From: CAWJLS01 sp963843755
GTDB taxonomy: Bacteria; Acidobacteriota; Thermoanaerobaculia; Multivoradales; DATKCC01
DNA: 64,000 nucleotides
Direction of reading: 5' to 3'
Assembly: GCA_963843755.1 (NCBI GenBank)
Contig: CAWJLS010000005.1
Span: 186,001 to 250,000, forward strand
Shown here: in pieces, positions 1 through 7,686 of the stretch
Layout: every line of letters begins with the position of its first letter
How positions within the stretch are numbered: position 1 is the first letter of the stretch
Position numbers and translations under genes: made by a program
The notes under the pieces: generated by a model
Told to the model about the DNA's origin: nothing
The model's database searches: none
The model's input: only the letters and a program-made list of their open reading frames with translations

Positions 1-192
1 GGAGGTCCGCCAGCGTGCCTGATAGGTGACCTCGGCCCGGCCGGCTCCGTCGACCGTCATCTCCACTTCGACCCACCGCAGGTCGGAGCTCGACTGGGCG
101 CGAGCCGCCGGCGGGGCCAGCCACGAGCATAGGACGACGAGCGCGAGCACGAGTCGCGCGGCGGCGGGGAGCGCTGGGCGGGGTGCGAGCAC
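1..192 (-). CDS. Secreted protein, N-terminal part only (cut by left edge)
   Basis: Reading leftwards from a GTG at 192, an open frame runs off the window edge and encodes a clear signal peptide: a hydrophobic stretch with LVLALVVLCSWLA followed by PPAARA-QSSS, a good signal peptidase I site. The mature start continues with DLRWVEVEMTVDGAGRAEVTY, which looks like a beta-strand region. The frame has a stop at 211-213, so the start lies between there and about residue 14, where a second GTG is possible. The family cannot be named from about 64 residues. It diverges from the hydrolase at 330. Confidence 0.5.
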   Translation of the reverse strand, partial: MLAPRPALPAAARLVLALVVLCSWLAPPAARAQSSSDLRWVEVEMTVDGAGRAEVTYQARWRTS

Positions 193-316
193 GGTCGATC
201 TGGCCCGAGGCTAGGACGGATCGGTCCTGGGCGCGCCACCCGCCGGGGCGGCCCCGGCCTCGCCGCCGCGGCCGTTTCCGGGACGGGGCGGCTGATCGAT
301 CGGGCGGTGAAGGCGA

Positions 317-322
317 TAAGCT
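317..322 (+). promoter_or_regulatory. Candidate -10 box, leaderless start of the CocE-type gene
   Basis: TAAGCT ends 7 bases before ATG 330, and no ribosome-binding site lies between them. The same hexamer occurs as the -10 of a good promoter at 57743-57748. No convincing -35 is visible here, so this rests on spacing alone. Confidence 0.3.
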
Positions 323-329
323 CAGAGCC

Positions 330-2498
330 ATGTTCTTCATCATCGCCCCCAGTGGCCAAGCCGGCCGACCCGACCGGCGGACGTCGCCGTCCGCCCCGCC
401 CTACGCAGCCGTCGTCTTACTGGTCCTCGCCGCCGTCCTCGCCGTCGTCCTCGGAGCCCCTCCCGCCGCCCGGGCTCAGGGGCCGGACGACGCGAACGCC
501 GCCTATATCCGCTCCCACTACACCAAGTACGAGGAGCGCATCCCGATGCGCGACGGCGTCAAGCTGTTCACGGCGATCTACGTGCCGAACGACGCCGGTG
601 CCGGCAAGACCTACCCGATCCTGTTCGAGCGGACTCCTTATGCGGTCATGCCCTACGGGGCGGATCAGTACCGCCCGGTGATCGGGCCGTCGCCGGCCTA
701 TGAGCGGGACGGGTTCATCTTCGTCCTCCAGGACGTGCGTGGGCGGTTTCTGTCGGAAGGGACGTTCGTCAACATGCGCCCGGAGAGCACTCCGGATCCC
801 GGCGAGACCGACGAGTCGACCGACACGTACGACACCATCGACTGGCTGATCCACCACGTCGCGGGCAACAACGGCAAGGTCGGCATGTGGGGGATCTCCT
901 ACCCCGGCTTCTACGCCGCCGCCGGGGCGATCCACTCCCACCCGGCTCTGGTCGCGGTCTCGCCTCAGGCGCCGATCGCCGACTGGTTCTGGGACGACAT
1001 GCACCACAACGGCGCGTTCGTCCTGCCGCTGTCGTTCGACTTCTTCTCGATCTTCGGCCAGCCCCGGCCGGAGCCGACCAGCGAGCGGGCTGACTTCTTC
1101 GACCACGGGACGCAGGACGGCTACGACTTCTTCCTCGGCCTGGGGCCGCTGTCCAACGCCAACACGCGCTACTTCCACGACCAGGTCGCGTTCTGGAACG
1201 CGATGACCGAGCACCCGAACTACGACGAGTTCTGGCAGTCACGGAACATTCTGCCCAACCTCCAGGGGGTCGGCGCGGCGGTGATGACCGTCGGCGGTTG
1301 GTTCGACACCGAGGACCTGTACGGACCCCTCGCCACCTACCGGGCGATCGAGCGCCAGAACCCGGGCATCTCGAATGTGCTGGTCATGGGGCCGTGGCCC
1401 CACGGCGGCTGGGCGCGGAGCGACGGACGCAAGCTGGGGGAGGCCGACTTCGGCTTCGAGACCTCGGCCTACTACCGCGACCACGTGGAGCTGCCGTTCT
1501 TCCGCCACTACCTCAAGGGGGCGGAGGATCCCCACCTGCCGGAGGCGCTGGTATTTGAGACCGGGGCCAACCGCTGGCGCCGGTTCGACGCCTGGCCGCC
1601 GCACGGGATCGAGCAGCGCACTCTCTACCTGGGGGGCGGCCACGGTCTCGGCTTCGACCCGCCGGCGGACTCGGCCGCGCTGGCCGCGCCAGCCGCGCCG
1701 GACGGGATGGCTGAGACCCCGCCGGCGGCGGATGGGTCCGCCAGCGCGCCGGACGGGGGCGGTATGGCCGGTTCACCCGGCTCGGCCAGTCCGGGTGAGG
1801 AAGCGTCCGACGCCTTCGTCTCCGACCCGTCGAAGCCGGTGCCCTACACCATGGAGATCACCACCCACTGGGCCAGGGACTACATGACCGAGGACCAGCG
1901 GTTCGCCGCCTGGCGCCCGGACGTCCTGGTCTACGAGAGCGAGCCGCTCGCGGACGACCTGACCCTGGCCGGGCCGATGACAGCGGATCTCTGGGTCTCC
2001 ACCACCGGCCGGGACGCGGACTGGGTGGTCAAGGTGATCGACGTCTTCCCGGAGGACGAGCCACGGTTCGTCGAAAAGCGTCCGGTGCCCGAGGACGGCG
2101 ATCTGCGCGGGGTCCAGCGGTTGGTGCGGGCCGAGGTCATGCGCGGGCGGTTCCGGGAGAGCTTCGAGCGGCCGGTGCCGTTCGAGCCGGGCGAGGTGAC
2201 GCGGGTCTCCTTCGAGCTCCACGACATCCTGCATACATTCCTGCGCGGCCACCGGCTGATGGTGCAGGTCCAGAGCACCTGGTTCCCGTTCATCGACCGC
2301 AATCCCCAGGGCTGGGTGCCGAACATCTTCGCCGCCAGCGAGGCCGACTTCATCCCGGCGACCCACCGGGTCTACCGCTCGGCCGAGCACCCCAGCGGCA
2401 TCCACGTCGGCGTCCTGCCCCGGGAGGCCGAGATGAGCGCCGACGGCCGGGGGCGCCCGCTCCTGCCTCTGGGGGAGAAGTCGGAGGCCGGCAACTAG
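330..2498 (+). CDS. CocE/NonD family (peptidase S15-like) hydrolase, exported
   Basis: A 722-residue alpha/beta hydrolase of the CocE/NonD (X-Pro dipeptidyl-peptidase S15) family, which cleaves acyl or peptidyl bonds with a Ser-Asp-His triad. The N terminus has a hydrophobic segment ending in PPAARA-QGPDD, so the product is exported. The core opens with the family signature IPMRDGVKLFTAIY; the nucleophile elbow is GMWGISYPG. Later segments TVGGWFDTEDLYGP and VMGPWPHGGW fit the acid and histidine loops. A Gly/Ala/Pro-rich insert at about residues 450-490 precedes the C-terminal jelly-roll domain. Open sequence extends upstream to 183, but ATG 330 gives the signal peptide. There is no clear Shine-Dalgarno; TAAGCT lies 7 bases before the ATG. 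Substrate unknown. Confidence 0.85.
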   Translation: MFFIIAPSGQAGRPDRRTSPSAPPYAAVVLLVLAAVLAVVLGAPPAARAQGPDDANAAYIRSHYTKYEERIPMRDGVKLFTAIYVPNDAGAGKTYPILFERTPYAVMPYGADQYRPVIGPSPAYERDGFIFVLQDVRGRFLSEGTFVNMRPESTPDPGETDESTDTYDTIDWLIHHVAGNNGKVGMWGISYPGFYAAAGAIHSHPALVAVSPQAPIADWFWDDMHHNGAFVLPLSFDFFSIFGQPRPEPTSERADFFDHGTQDGYDFFLGLGPLSNANTRYFHDQVAFWNAMTEHPNYDEFWQSRNILPNLQGVGAAVMTVGGWFDTEDLYGPLATYRAIERQNPGISNVLVMGPWPHGGWARSDGRKLGEADFGFETSAYYRDHVELPFFRHYLKGAEDPHLPEALVFETGANRWRRFDAWPPHGIEQRTLYLGGGHGLGFDPPADSAALAAPAAPDGMAETPPAADGSASAPDGGGMAGSPGSASPGEEASDAFVSDPSKPVPYTMEITTHWARDYMTEDQRFAAWRPDVLVYESEPLADDLTLAGPMTADLWVSTTGRDADWVVKVIDVFPEDEPRFVEKRPVPEDGDLRGVQRLVRAEVMRGRFRESFERPVPFEPGEVTRVSFELHDILHTFLRGHRLMVQVQSTWFPFIDRNPQGWVPNIFAASEADFIPATHRVYRSAEHPSGIHVGVLPREAEMSADGRGRPLLPLGEKSEAGN

Positions 2499-3184
2499 GT
2501 TTCGAGCCGGTTGACCACCCGCGTGACCCCCGGGCTCTTGCTCACCGTCTCGAGCACGATCCTCTCCTGGGCGTCGTCGTCGAGCCGGCCGCGGAGCGTC
2601 ACCACGCCGCTCGTCGCCTCGATCTCGACGCCCAGGGCGTGGCGCCCGATCTGCTCGAGCAGCCGCGCCTTGAGGCGGGACTCGAGCAGCGCGTCGCGGA
2701 CCTCGCTCTCGGCTTCGGGGAGTCGGCCGTCCGCCGCCTGGCCGGTGGGCTTGCCGTTCTGCGCGACGCTCTCGTCGGCCAGGACGAGCCGGTTGTCGAC
2801 CCGCTGGACCCCATCGATCTTCTCGACGATCGTTCCGGCTCGCTCACGGCTCGGCTGGTCCGGGACCTGGCCGGTCAGCAGGACCCGGCCGTCGAGGGCG
2901 TCGACGTCGATACCCACGGCGTCCCAGCCGAGGGCCCCGAGGAGCTTCGACTTGATCTCGAAGCGCAGGATCGCGTCGTGGACCTGCGCCTTCGACGCGT
3001 CGTCCGGCGTCCCGACCGCCGGGCCGTCCGCGGGGACGGTCCGGGCGGCGACCCGGTGAGCGCCGGAGGAGTAGGTCGTGCACAGGTTGGCGAAGCCGGC
3101 TGCGGCGACGATCACCAACGCCGCCAGGGCGAGCAGCAGGAGGGGGCGGACGTGCTCCCGGCTGGCTTCCTGTGTGTGAATCAT
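2495..3184 (-). CDS. BON-domain protein, membrane-anchored or exported
   Basis: A 229-residue protein with an N-terminal hydrophobic segment (LLLLALAALVIVAAAGFA) followed by two BON modules. Each has the family pattern: a helix, then GVEIEATSGVVTLRG or GIDVDALDGRVLLTG, then a helix ending in a V-x-R-V-x-N-R-L motif. BON domains are thought to bind membranes or envelope ligands, as in OsmY. ATG 3184 is chosen because AAGGA lies just upstream and the hydrophobic segment follows; the frame is open further upstream. It starts 22 bases after the gene at 3207-3743, probably in one transcript. Its stop overlaps the stop of the hydrolase on the other strand at a shared CTAG. Confidence 0.85.
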   Translation of the reverse strand: MIHTQEASREHVRPLLLLALAALVIVAAAGFANLCTTYSSGAHRVAARTVPADGPAVGTPDDASKAQVHDAILRFEIKSKLLGALGWDAVGIDVDALDGRVLLTGQVPDQPSRERAGTIVEKIDGVQRVDNRLVLADESVAQNGKPTGQAADGRLPEAESEVRDALLESRLKARLLEQIGRHALGVEIEATSGVVTLRGRLDDDAQERIVLETVSKSPGVTRVVNRLET

Positions 3185-3206
3185 GTCGTGTCCTTTCCGG
3201 GAAGAC

Positions 3207-3743
3207 TCAGAAGAACCGCAGACCGAACGCCAGGACCGCCTGGCTGTCGTCGGAGAGCAAGAGCTTGCCCTGGATGTAGGGCCGGACATCGCCCCTCGGG
3301 TTGAAGCCGAGGCCGGCGATCAGGTTGAGGCCCGGGTCGGTGGTGCTGTTGTCGCGATGGCGGCGTCCGTCGTTGCCGTAGTCGCGGAAGACCAGGGCGC
3401 CACCGGCGCCGAGCCAGACGTCGAACGGCCCGTTCGTCGGCACGTCGAAGTGGAAATCGGCGTTGGCCGTCACCAGGCTGCCCGGGTCGACGAAGACCAC
3501 CTCCACGTTCGGGTTGTAGTACCAGCGGGTGCCGTGGAAGTTGCCGAGCAGCTCGGCGCCCAGGAACGGGTCGCCGTCGTCGGAGTAGACGCCGCCGCGG
3601 ACGCCGAAGTCGACTTGAGCCCGGGCGGGCGCGGGCGTGGCCAGAAGGGTCAGCAGGGACAGGGGGATCGCGAGAGCGACGACAGCCGCTGTCGAGCGAA
3701 GCGGACGGCGGGCCGAATGGGAGTGGATGGGGTCATGGGGCAC
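3207..3743 (-). CDS. Small outer-membrane beta-barrel-like protein
   Basis: A 178-residue exported protein. GTG 3743 is preferred because AAGGAG sits 7 bases upstream. The signal peptide ends at TPAPARA-QVDFG. The mature part alternates polar and hydrophobic residues (VDFGVRGGVYSDD, AELLGNFHGTRWYYNPNVEV, PYIQGKLLLSDDSQAVLAFG) and ends in LRFF, a C-terminal aromatic typical of outer-membrane barrels. Probably an eight-strand barrel of the OmpW/opacity type; no specific family recognised. The BON-domain gene follows closely and may share its envelope role. Confidence 0.65.
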   Translation of the reverse strand: MPHDPIHSHSARRPLRSTAAVVALAIPLSLLTLLATPAPARAQVDFGVRGGVYSDDGDPFLGAELLGNFHGTRWYYNPNVEVVFVDPGSLVTANADFHFDVPTNGPFDVWLGAGGALVFRDYGNDGRRHRDNSTTDPGLNLIAGLGFNPRGDVRPYIQGKLLLSDDSQAVLAFGLRFF

Positions 3744-4095
3744 GATCGATCTCCTTGCGTGGTGTGTGCGGCTCTGCCGCGTTCGATCCACGGAGGAGCG
3801 CAAGGGGCGTGCCGCCCCGCTCGAAGGCCTGAGGGGGAGGCGGGCGATCGACGGATATCCCTATCTTTTCAACGGGTTACGGTGTGGCTCGTGCCGTGGT
3901 CCCGGGCGTGGCCGGCGCCGGGAGGTCGGCGTCGGGGCGAGGATGCGGGGTTCTTCCGGGGAGAATTTCCCGCGACCCGGACTCCTTCGTTCGATCGACC
4001 GGTCCGGCCGGCGGGGGGAGCCGGGTGGGGTGGGTCGGCCAGGTTGGGCCGACGAGGTCGGGTGGATGGGGTGAGGGTGGCCGGGCCCGGCGCGC
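3744..4095. other. 352-base gap without a gene
   Basis: This lies between the start of the barrel gene and the end of the lipoprotein gene, both on the minus strand, so it should hold the 3-prime end of the regulator operon and the promoter of the barrel/BON pair. I see only one hairpin (4034-4053). No ORF with a credible protein was found. Confidence 0.5.
4034..4053 (-). terminator. Hairpin after the regulator operon
   Basis: GTCGGCC and GGCCGAC form a perfect 7-base stem around a 6-base loop, about 45 bases beyond the lipoprotein stop. There is no T tract on either strand, so intrinsic termination is uncertain. Confidence 0.35.
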
Positions 4096-4695
4096 TCAGC
4101 GCCGGGGCGGCGGCTTGGTGCGCTCGAGATCGATCCGCTTGAGCGCCTCGAGCTGCTCGGTGAGCTGGTCGATCTTGTGGGCCTGCTCCGTCGAGCGTGC
4201 GTCGAGCGTGTCGACCCGGTCCTGGAGGTCGAGCACCAGGCGGGCCGGCTCGGCGAACGGGCTGTCCGGGTAGCCTTCGAGCAGGCGGCCGAGGTAGTCC
4301 CGGGCGGCGTCCGGATCGGCTACCGGGCTCCCCGGCAGCAGGTGGATCATGGCGAGGCGGAAGAGCACCCGGTCGGTGTCCCCGCCGGCACCGCGCTCGA
4401 GCACCAGGCTGTAGGCCTGGGCGGCGGCCTGGTAGTCGCTCGCCTCGTAGAAGGAGTCTGCCTGATCGAGCAGGGCGCCCGGCCGCAGCTCGGGGTCCAG
4501 GACCTGCGGCGCCGGGACCGGGCCAGCGGGTGGGCCCTGGGGCTGCGGACGGGAAAAGCTCTTGCACCCGGTGAGCGTCCCCGCGAGCAGCGCGCAGAGC
4601 ACGACCCCTCCTGCCAGGGCGGGCAAGGGGAGCCGGGGGAGCCGGGCGAGCCCGGCGCGCGCAGCGCGGGGGCGGCGATCCGGAGCGCCGGTCAC
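4096..4695 (-). CDS. TPR-like lipoprotein of a GlrRK/QseG-type operon
   Basis: A 199-residue lipoprotein. A hydrophobic N region ends in the lipobox LTGC (Cys about 44). A Pro-rich linker is followed by helical pairs (ALLDQADSFYEASDYQAAAQAY, then LGRLLEGYPDSPFAEPARLV) of tetratricopeptide/BamD type, and a coiled-coil tail (TLDARSTEQAHKIDQLTEQL). It starts inside the kinase stop (ATGA overlap), so it is translationally coupled. The order regulator-kinase-lipoprotein resembles E. coli glrK-qseG-glrR, where QseG is a lipoprotein partner of the kinase. Sensing or assembly of the kinase input is the inferred role; sequence homology to QseG itself was not shown. Confidence 0.75.
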   Translation of the reverse strand: MTGAPDRRPRAARAGLARLPRLPLPALAGGVVLCALLAGTLTGCKSFSRPQPQGPPAGPVPAPQVLDPELRPGALLDQADSFYEASDYQAAAQAYSLVLERGAGGDTDRVLFRLAMIHLLPGSPVADPDAARDYLGRLLEGYPDSPFAEPARLVLDLQDRVDTLDARSTEQAHKIDQLTEQLEALKRIDLERTKPPPRR

Positions 4696-6248
4696 ACAGA
4701 CTCTGCTTTCGATGACTCACCTCCTCGGCCGCCGTCGTCCCGCGGTCGGGACGTGGGCAGGTGGACCAGGAAGCGGCTGCCGCCGCCGGCACGGTCTTCG
4801 ACCCACAGGTCGCCACCGTGGTCCTGGACGATCGTCCGCGCGATGGCCAATCCTAACCCGGTTCCCTGGCGCCCTTTGCGGTCCGGGTCGCTACGATAGA
4901 AGCGCTCGAAGATCCGCCGCTTGGCGGCGTCCGGAACGCCGGGGCCGGAGTCCCAGACCTCGAACACGACGCCGTCCTCGTCCGCCGCCGCGCCGTCGCC
5001 GGCACGCCCCTCGAACGCCGCGGCGGGGGCGGCGCGCAGGCCGATCGCCCCGCCGTTCGGCGTGAACTTGACCGCGTTCGTGAGCAGGTTGCGCAGCGCC
5101 TGGAGCAGCAGCGCCCGGTCCGCCTCGAGCGGCATCGGCCGCGGCGAGACGTCCGCCGTCAGGGTCAAGTCCTTGCGCCGGGCGAGCTCTTCGACCTCGG
5201 TCACGGCGGCCCGGGCCAGGCTCGCGCCGTCGTGGCGCGCGATCTCGTACTCGACCTTGGCCGAGGTCAGGCGGCGCAGGTCGAGCAGGTCGCCGATCAT
5301 CGCCGACAGCCGCTCGTTGGCCCGCAGGTTGATCTCGAGCATGCGCCGCTGCTGGGGCCCGATGTGCCCGGCCAGCCCTTCGAGCAGCAGCCGCGTCGTC
5401 TCCTCCATGGAGGCGAGGGGTGCCCGCAGGTCGTGGGAGACGCCGGCGATGAAGTCCTGCTTGAGGCGGTCGAGCTCGCCCAGCCGCTCGGCCATGGAGT
5501 TGAAGTCCTCCGCCAGGGAGGCGAGCTCCGGGCTGCCGGAGACCGGCACCCGGTGGGTGAAGTCGCCTTCGGCCAGCACCCGGGTGCCGCGGGTCAGTTG
5601 GGCCAGCGGCCGGCGGATCGACAGGATGAGGGTCACCGACAGGAAGATCGCCACCGCCAGGGCGAACGCCGCCGCCAGCCGGGCGGTGCCGGCCGCCTGG
5701 CGGGCGTCGGCGGCGCTCTCGGTGACCCGTCGCTCCATGGTCGTCCGGGAGACGTCGAGGAGCGATTCGAGCTGGGAGTCGATCCGTCCCAGGTGATCGG
5801 CCTGGTCGGCGCCGAGGGCCGCCAGGCCGGTCCGGTCGAGGGGGACGGAGCGTTGCACGTCCAGGACCGCGTGCTCGCGCGGCGGGATCTCCTTGAGGTA
5901 GGCCGCCCACAGGCTCGCCAGGCGGTCGACCTCGTCGCGCTCCTCGGCGGAGACGTCGAGCGCCTCGAGCCGCGCCAGGTCGGCGCTGACGTCGGCCCGG
6001 TACTGCTCCAGGCTGGCGAAGTAGCGGCGGTCGCCGCCCAGGGCGAGGAACTTCTCACCGAACTCGTCGAGCACGTCGAGGGTAGTCCGGATCTGCCGCC
6101 CGAGATCGGCGACCCGGAAGCTGATCCGGGAGAGCTGGCGGTTGTCGGCGTGGAGCCGGTCGATGACGGTCAGCAGCCGCCAGCCGGCGACCGTCATCAG
6201 GGCGAGCAGGAGGGCGAAGCCGACCGCGACCTTGGTGACGAGTCTCAC
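4692..6248 (-). CDS. Sensor histidine kinase (HAMP, HisKA, HATPase)
   Basis: A 518-residue membrane kinase. TM1 spans about 7-28, a helical periplasmic sensor about 30-188, TM2 about 190-211, HAMP 212-264, and HisKA with the phospho-accepting His272 in VSHDLRAPL. The ATPase domain shows NLLTNAVKFTPNGG (N box), DSGPGVP (G1) and GTGLGLAIARTI (G2). It phosphorylates the regulator encoded just upstream (ATGA overlap) and is coupled to the lipoprotein downstream (ATGA overlap). The domain order matches GlrK/QseE. The signal is unknown. Confidence 0.92.
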   Translation of the reverse strand: MRLVTKVAVGFALLLALMTVAGWRLLTVIDRLHADNRQLSRISFRVADLGRQIRTTLDVLDEFGEKFLALGGDRRYFASLEQYRADVSADLARLEALDVSAEERDEVDRLASLWAAYLKEIPPREHAVLDVQRSVPLDRTGLAALGADQADHLGRIDSQLESLLDVSRTTMERRVTESAADARQAAGTARLAAAFALAVAIFLSVTLILSIRRPLAQLTRGTRVLAEGDFTHRVPVSGSPELASLAEDFNSMAERLGELDRLKQDFIAGVSHDLRAPLASMEETTRLLLEGLAGHIGPQQRRMLEINLRANERLSAMIGDLLDLRRLTSAKVEYEIARHDGASLARAAVTEVEELARRKDLTLTADVSPRPMPLEADRALLLQALRNLLTNAVKFTPNGGAIGLRAAPAAAFEGRAGDGAAADEDGVVFEVWDSGPGVPDAAKRRIFERFYRSDPDRKGRQGTGLGLAIARTIVQDHGGDLWVEDRAGGGSRFLVHLPTSRPRDDGGRGGESSKAESV

Positions 6249-7630
6249 ATCATCCCGTACGACTTGAGCTTGTTGCGGACGGTCTTGACGTCGATGCCGA
6301 GGCGCCGGGCGGTCTCCGCCTTGTTCTGGTCCGTGCGCTCCAGGGTTTCCAGGATCAGCCGCTTCTCGGCCTCGGCGACCGTCGTGTCCAGGGGGAGTAC
6401 CAGGCGGTCACCGACGATCGCGGTCGTGACCTCCGGGTTGCGCACGTAAGGCGGCAGGTGCACCGGCTCGATCCAGCCGTCCTTGGCCAGCACGACCGCC
6501 CGTTCGAGGATGTTGCGCAGCTCACGCACGTTGCCGGGCCAGGAGTAGGCGGCGAGCGTGCGCGCGGCCTCCTCGCCCAGGCCTTCGACCTCGGTGCCGT
6601 GGCGCTCGTTGAGCCGCAGGAGGATGTGCTGGGCCAGCAGCGGCAGGTCGCCCCGGGCGCGCAGCGGCGGCAGCTCGATCTGGAAGACGTTCAGCCGGTA
6701 GAAGAGGTCCTCGCGCAGAAGCTTCTCGGCGATCGCCGCGCGCGGCTCGCGGTTGGTGGCGGCGACCAGGCGCACGTCGAGCTGGCGCTCCTGCTTGCCG
6801 CCGAGGCGCCGGACCCGGCCGTCCTCCAACACCCGCAGCAGCTTCGGCTGGAGCGCCAGCGGCATCTCGGCGATCTCGTCGAGGAAGAGCGTGCCGCCGT
6901 GGGCCATCTCGAAGCAGCCCGGGCGGCTGTCGATGGCGCCGGTGAACGCCCCCTTCTCGTGGCCGAAGATCTCGCTCTCCATCAGCTCGGAGGGGATGGC
7001 CGCCGTGTTGACCGGGATGAACGGCTGGTCGGACCGGCGGCTGAGGCGATGGATCGCCCGGGCGCAGAGCTCTTTGCCGGTGCCGCTCTCGCCGGTGATG
7101 AAGACCGGCGCATCGGTGGCCGCGACCTGGCGGATCTGCTCGAAGATCCGTTCCATCGCCTCGCCCTCGCCGATCATCTCGCCGACGCTCCGGTCCTCCT
7201 CCTGGAGCGCCGAGTCGAGCTCGCGGGTGGTCCGCCGGATACCGGTGGTGCGCTCGGCGTCGTCGATCACCGCCTTGAGGTTGCCGTAGTCGATCGGCTT
7301 GGTGAGGAAGTCGCGCGCCCCCTCCTTCATCGCCTCGACCGCCTTCTCGACACTGCCGTAGGCGGTCATCAGGATCACCGGCAGGTCGGGGTCGCGGTCG
7401 AGGAAGAAGGGGAGGAGCTCGGTGCCCTCGGTGTCGGGGAGGACGACGTCGGTGAGCACCAGGTCGGGGCTGAAGCGCTCGAACAGCCTACGGCCTTCGG
7501 CGCCGTCGGACGCCACCGCGACCTGGTATCCCCAGCCGGTGAGCCGGACCTGGAGCACCTCGCGCATCGCCTCCTCGTCGTCGACGACGAGGATCTTCTT
7601 CGCGGTCTTCGTGTGGTTCGAAGGGCTCAT
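6245..7630 (-). CDS. Sigma-54-dependent response regulator, NtrC/GlrR type
   Basis: A 461-residue enhancer-binding protein. The receiver domain has acidic pocket D17-D18 and phospho-acceptor Asp61 in LTDVVLPD. The central AAA+ domain has Walker A GESGTGKE, the sigma-54-contacting loop GAFTGA, Walker B GGTLFLDEI and the arginine-finger region LREDLFYRLNVF. A Fis-type helix-turn-helix closes the protein (KAETARRLGIDVKTVRNKL). It is first in a three-gene coupled operon. ATG 7630 has no Shine-Dalgarno; TACAAT lies 11 bases upstream. A sigma-54 promoter is present in the window at 16219-16234; whether this protein acts there is unknown. Confidence 0.94.
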   Translation of the reverse strand: MSPSNHTKTAKKILVVDDEEAMREVLQVRLTGWGYQVAVASDGAEGRRLFERFSPDLVLTDVVLPDTEGTELLPFFLDRDPDLPVILMTAYGSVEKAVEAMKEGARDFLTKPIDYGNLKAVIDDAERTTGIRRTTRELDSALQEEDRSVGEMIGEGEAMERIFEQIRQVAATDAPVFITGESGTGKELCARAIHRLSRRSDQPFIPVNTAAIPSELMESEIFGHEKGAFTGAIDSRPGCFEMAHGGTLFLDEIAEMPLALQPKLLRVLEDGRVRRLGGKQERQLDVRLVAATNREPRAAIAEKLLREDLFYRLNVFQIELPPLRARGDLPLLAQHILLRLNERHGTEVEGLGEEAARTLAAYSWPGNVRELRNILERAVVLAKDGWIEPVHLPPYVRNPEVTTAIVGDRLVLPLDTTVAEAEKRLILETLERTDQNKAETARRLGIDVKTVRNKLKSYGMM

Positions 7631-7641
7631 GGATGCCGCTC

Positions 7642-7678
7642 ATTGTATGGCATGGCCGGCGGCCGCAGACCGTATACT
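7642..7678. promoter_or_regulatory. Divergent -10 boxes: TACAAT (minus) and TATACT (plus)
   Basis: On the minus strand TACAAT (7647-7642) lies 11 bases before the regulator ATG. On the plus strand TATACT (7673-7678) lies 8 bases before ATG 7687. Neither gene has a Shine-Dalgarno in the gap, so both transcripts would start at or within a few bases of the start codon. The -35 regions are weak. Confidence 0.5.
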
Positions 7679-7686
7679 GAGCCCGT

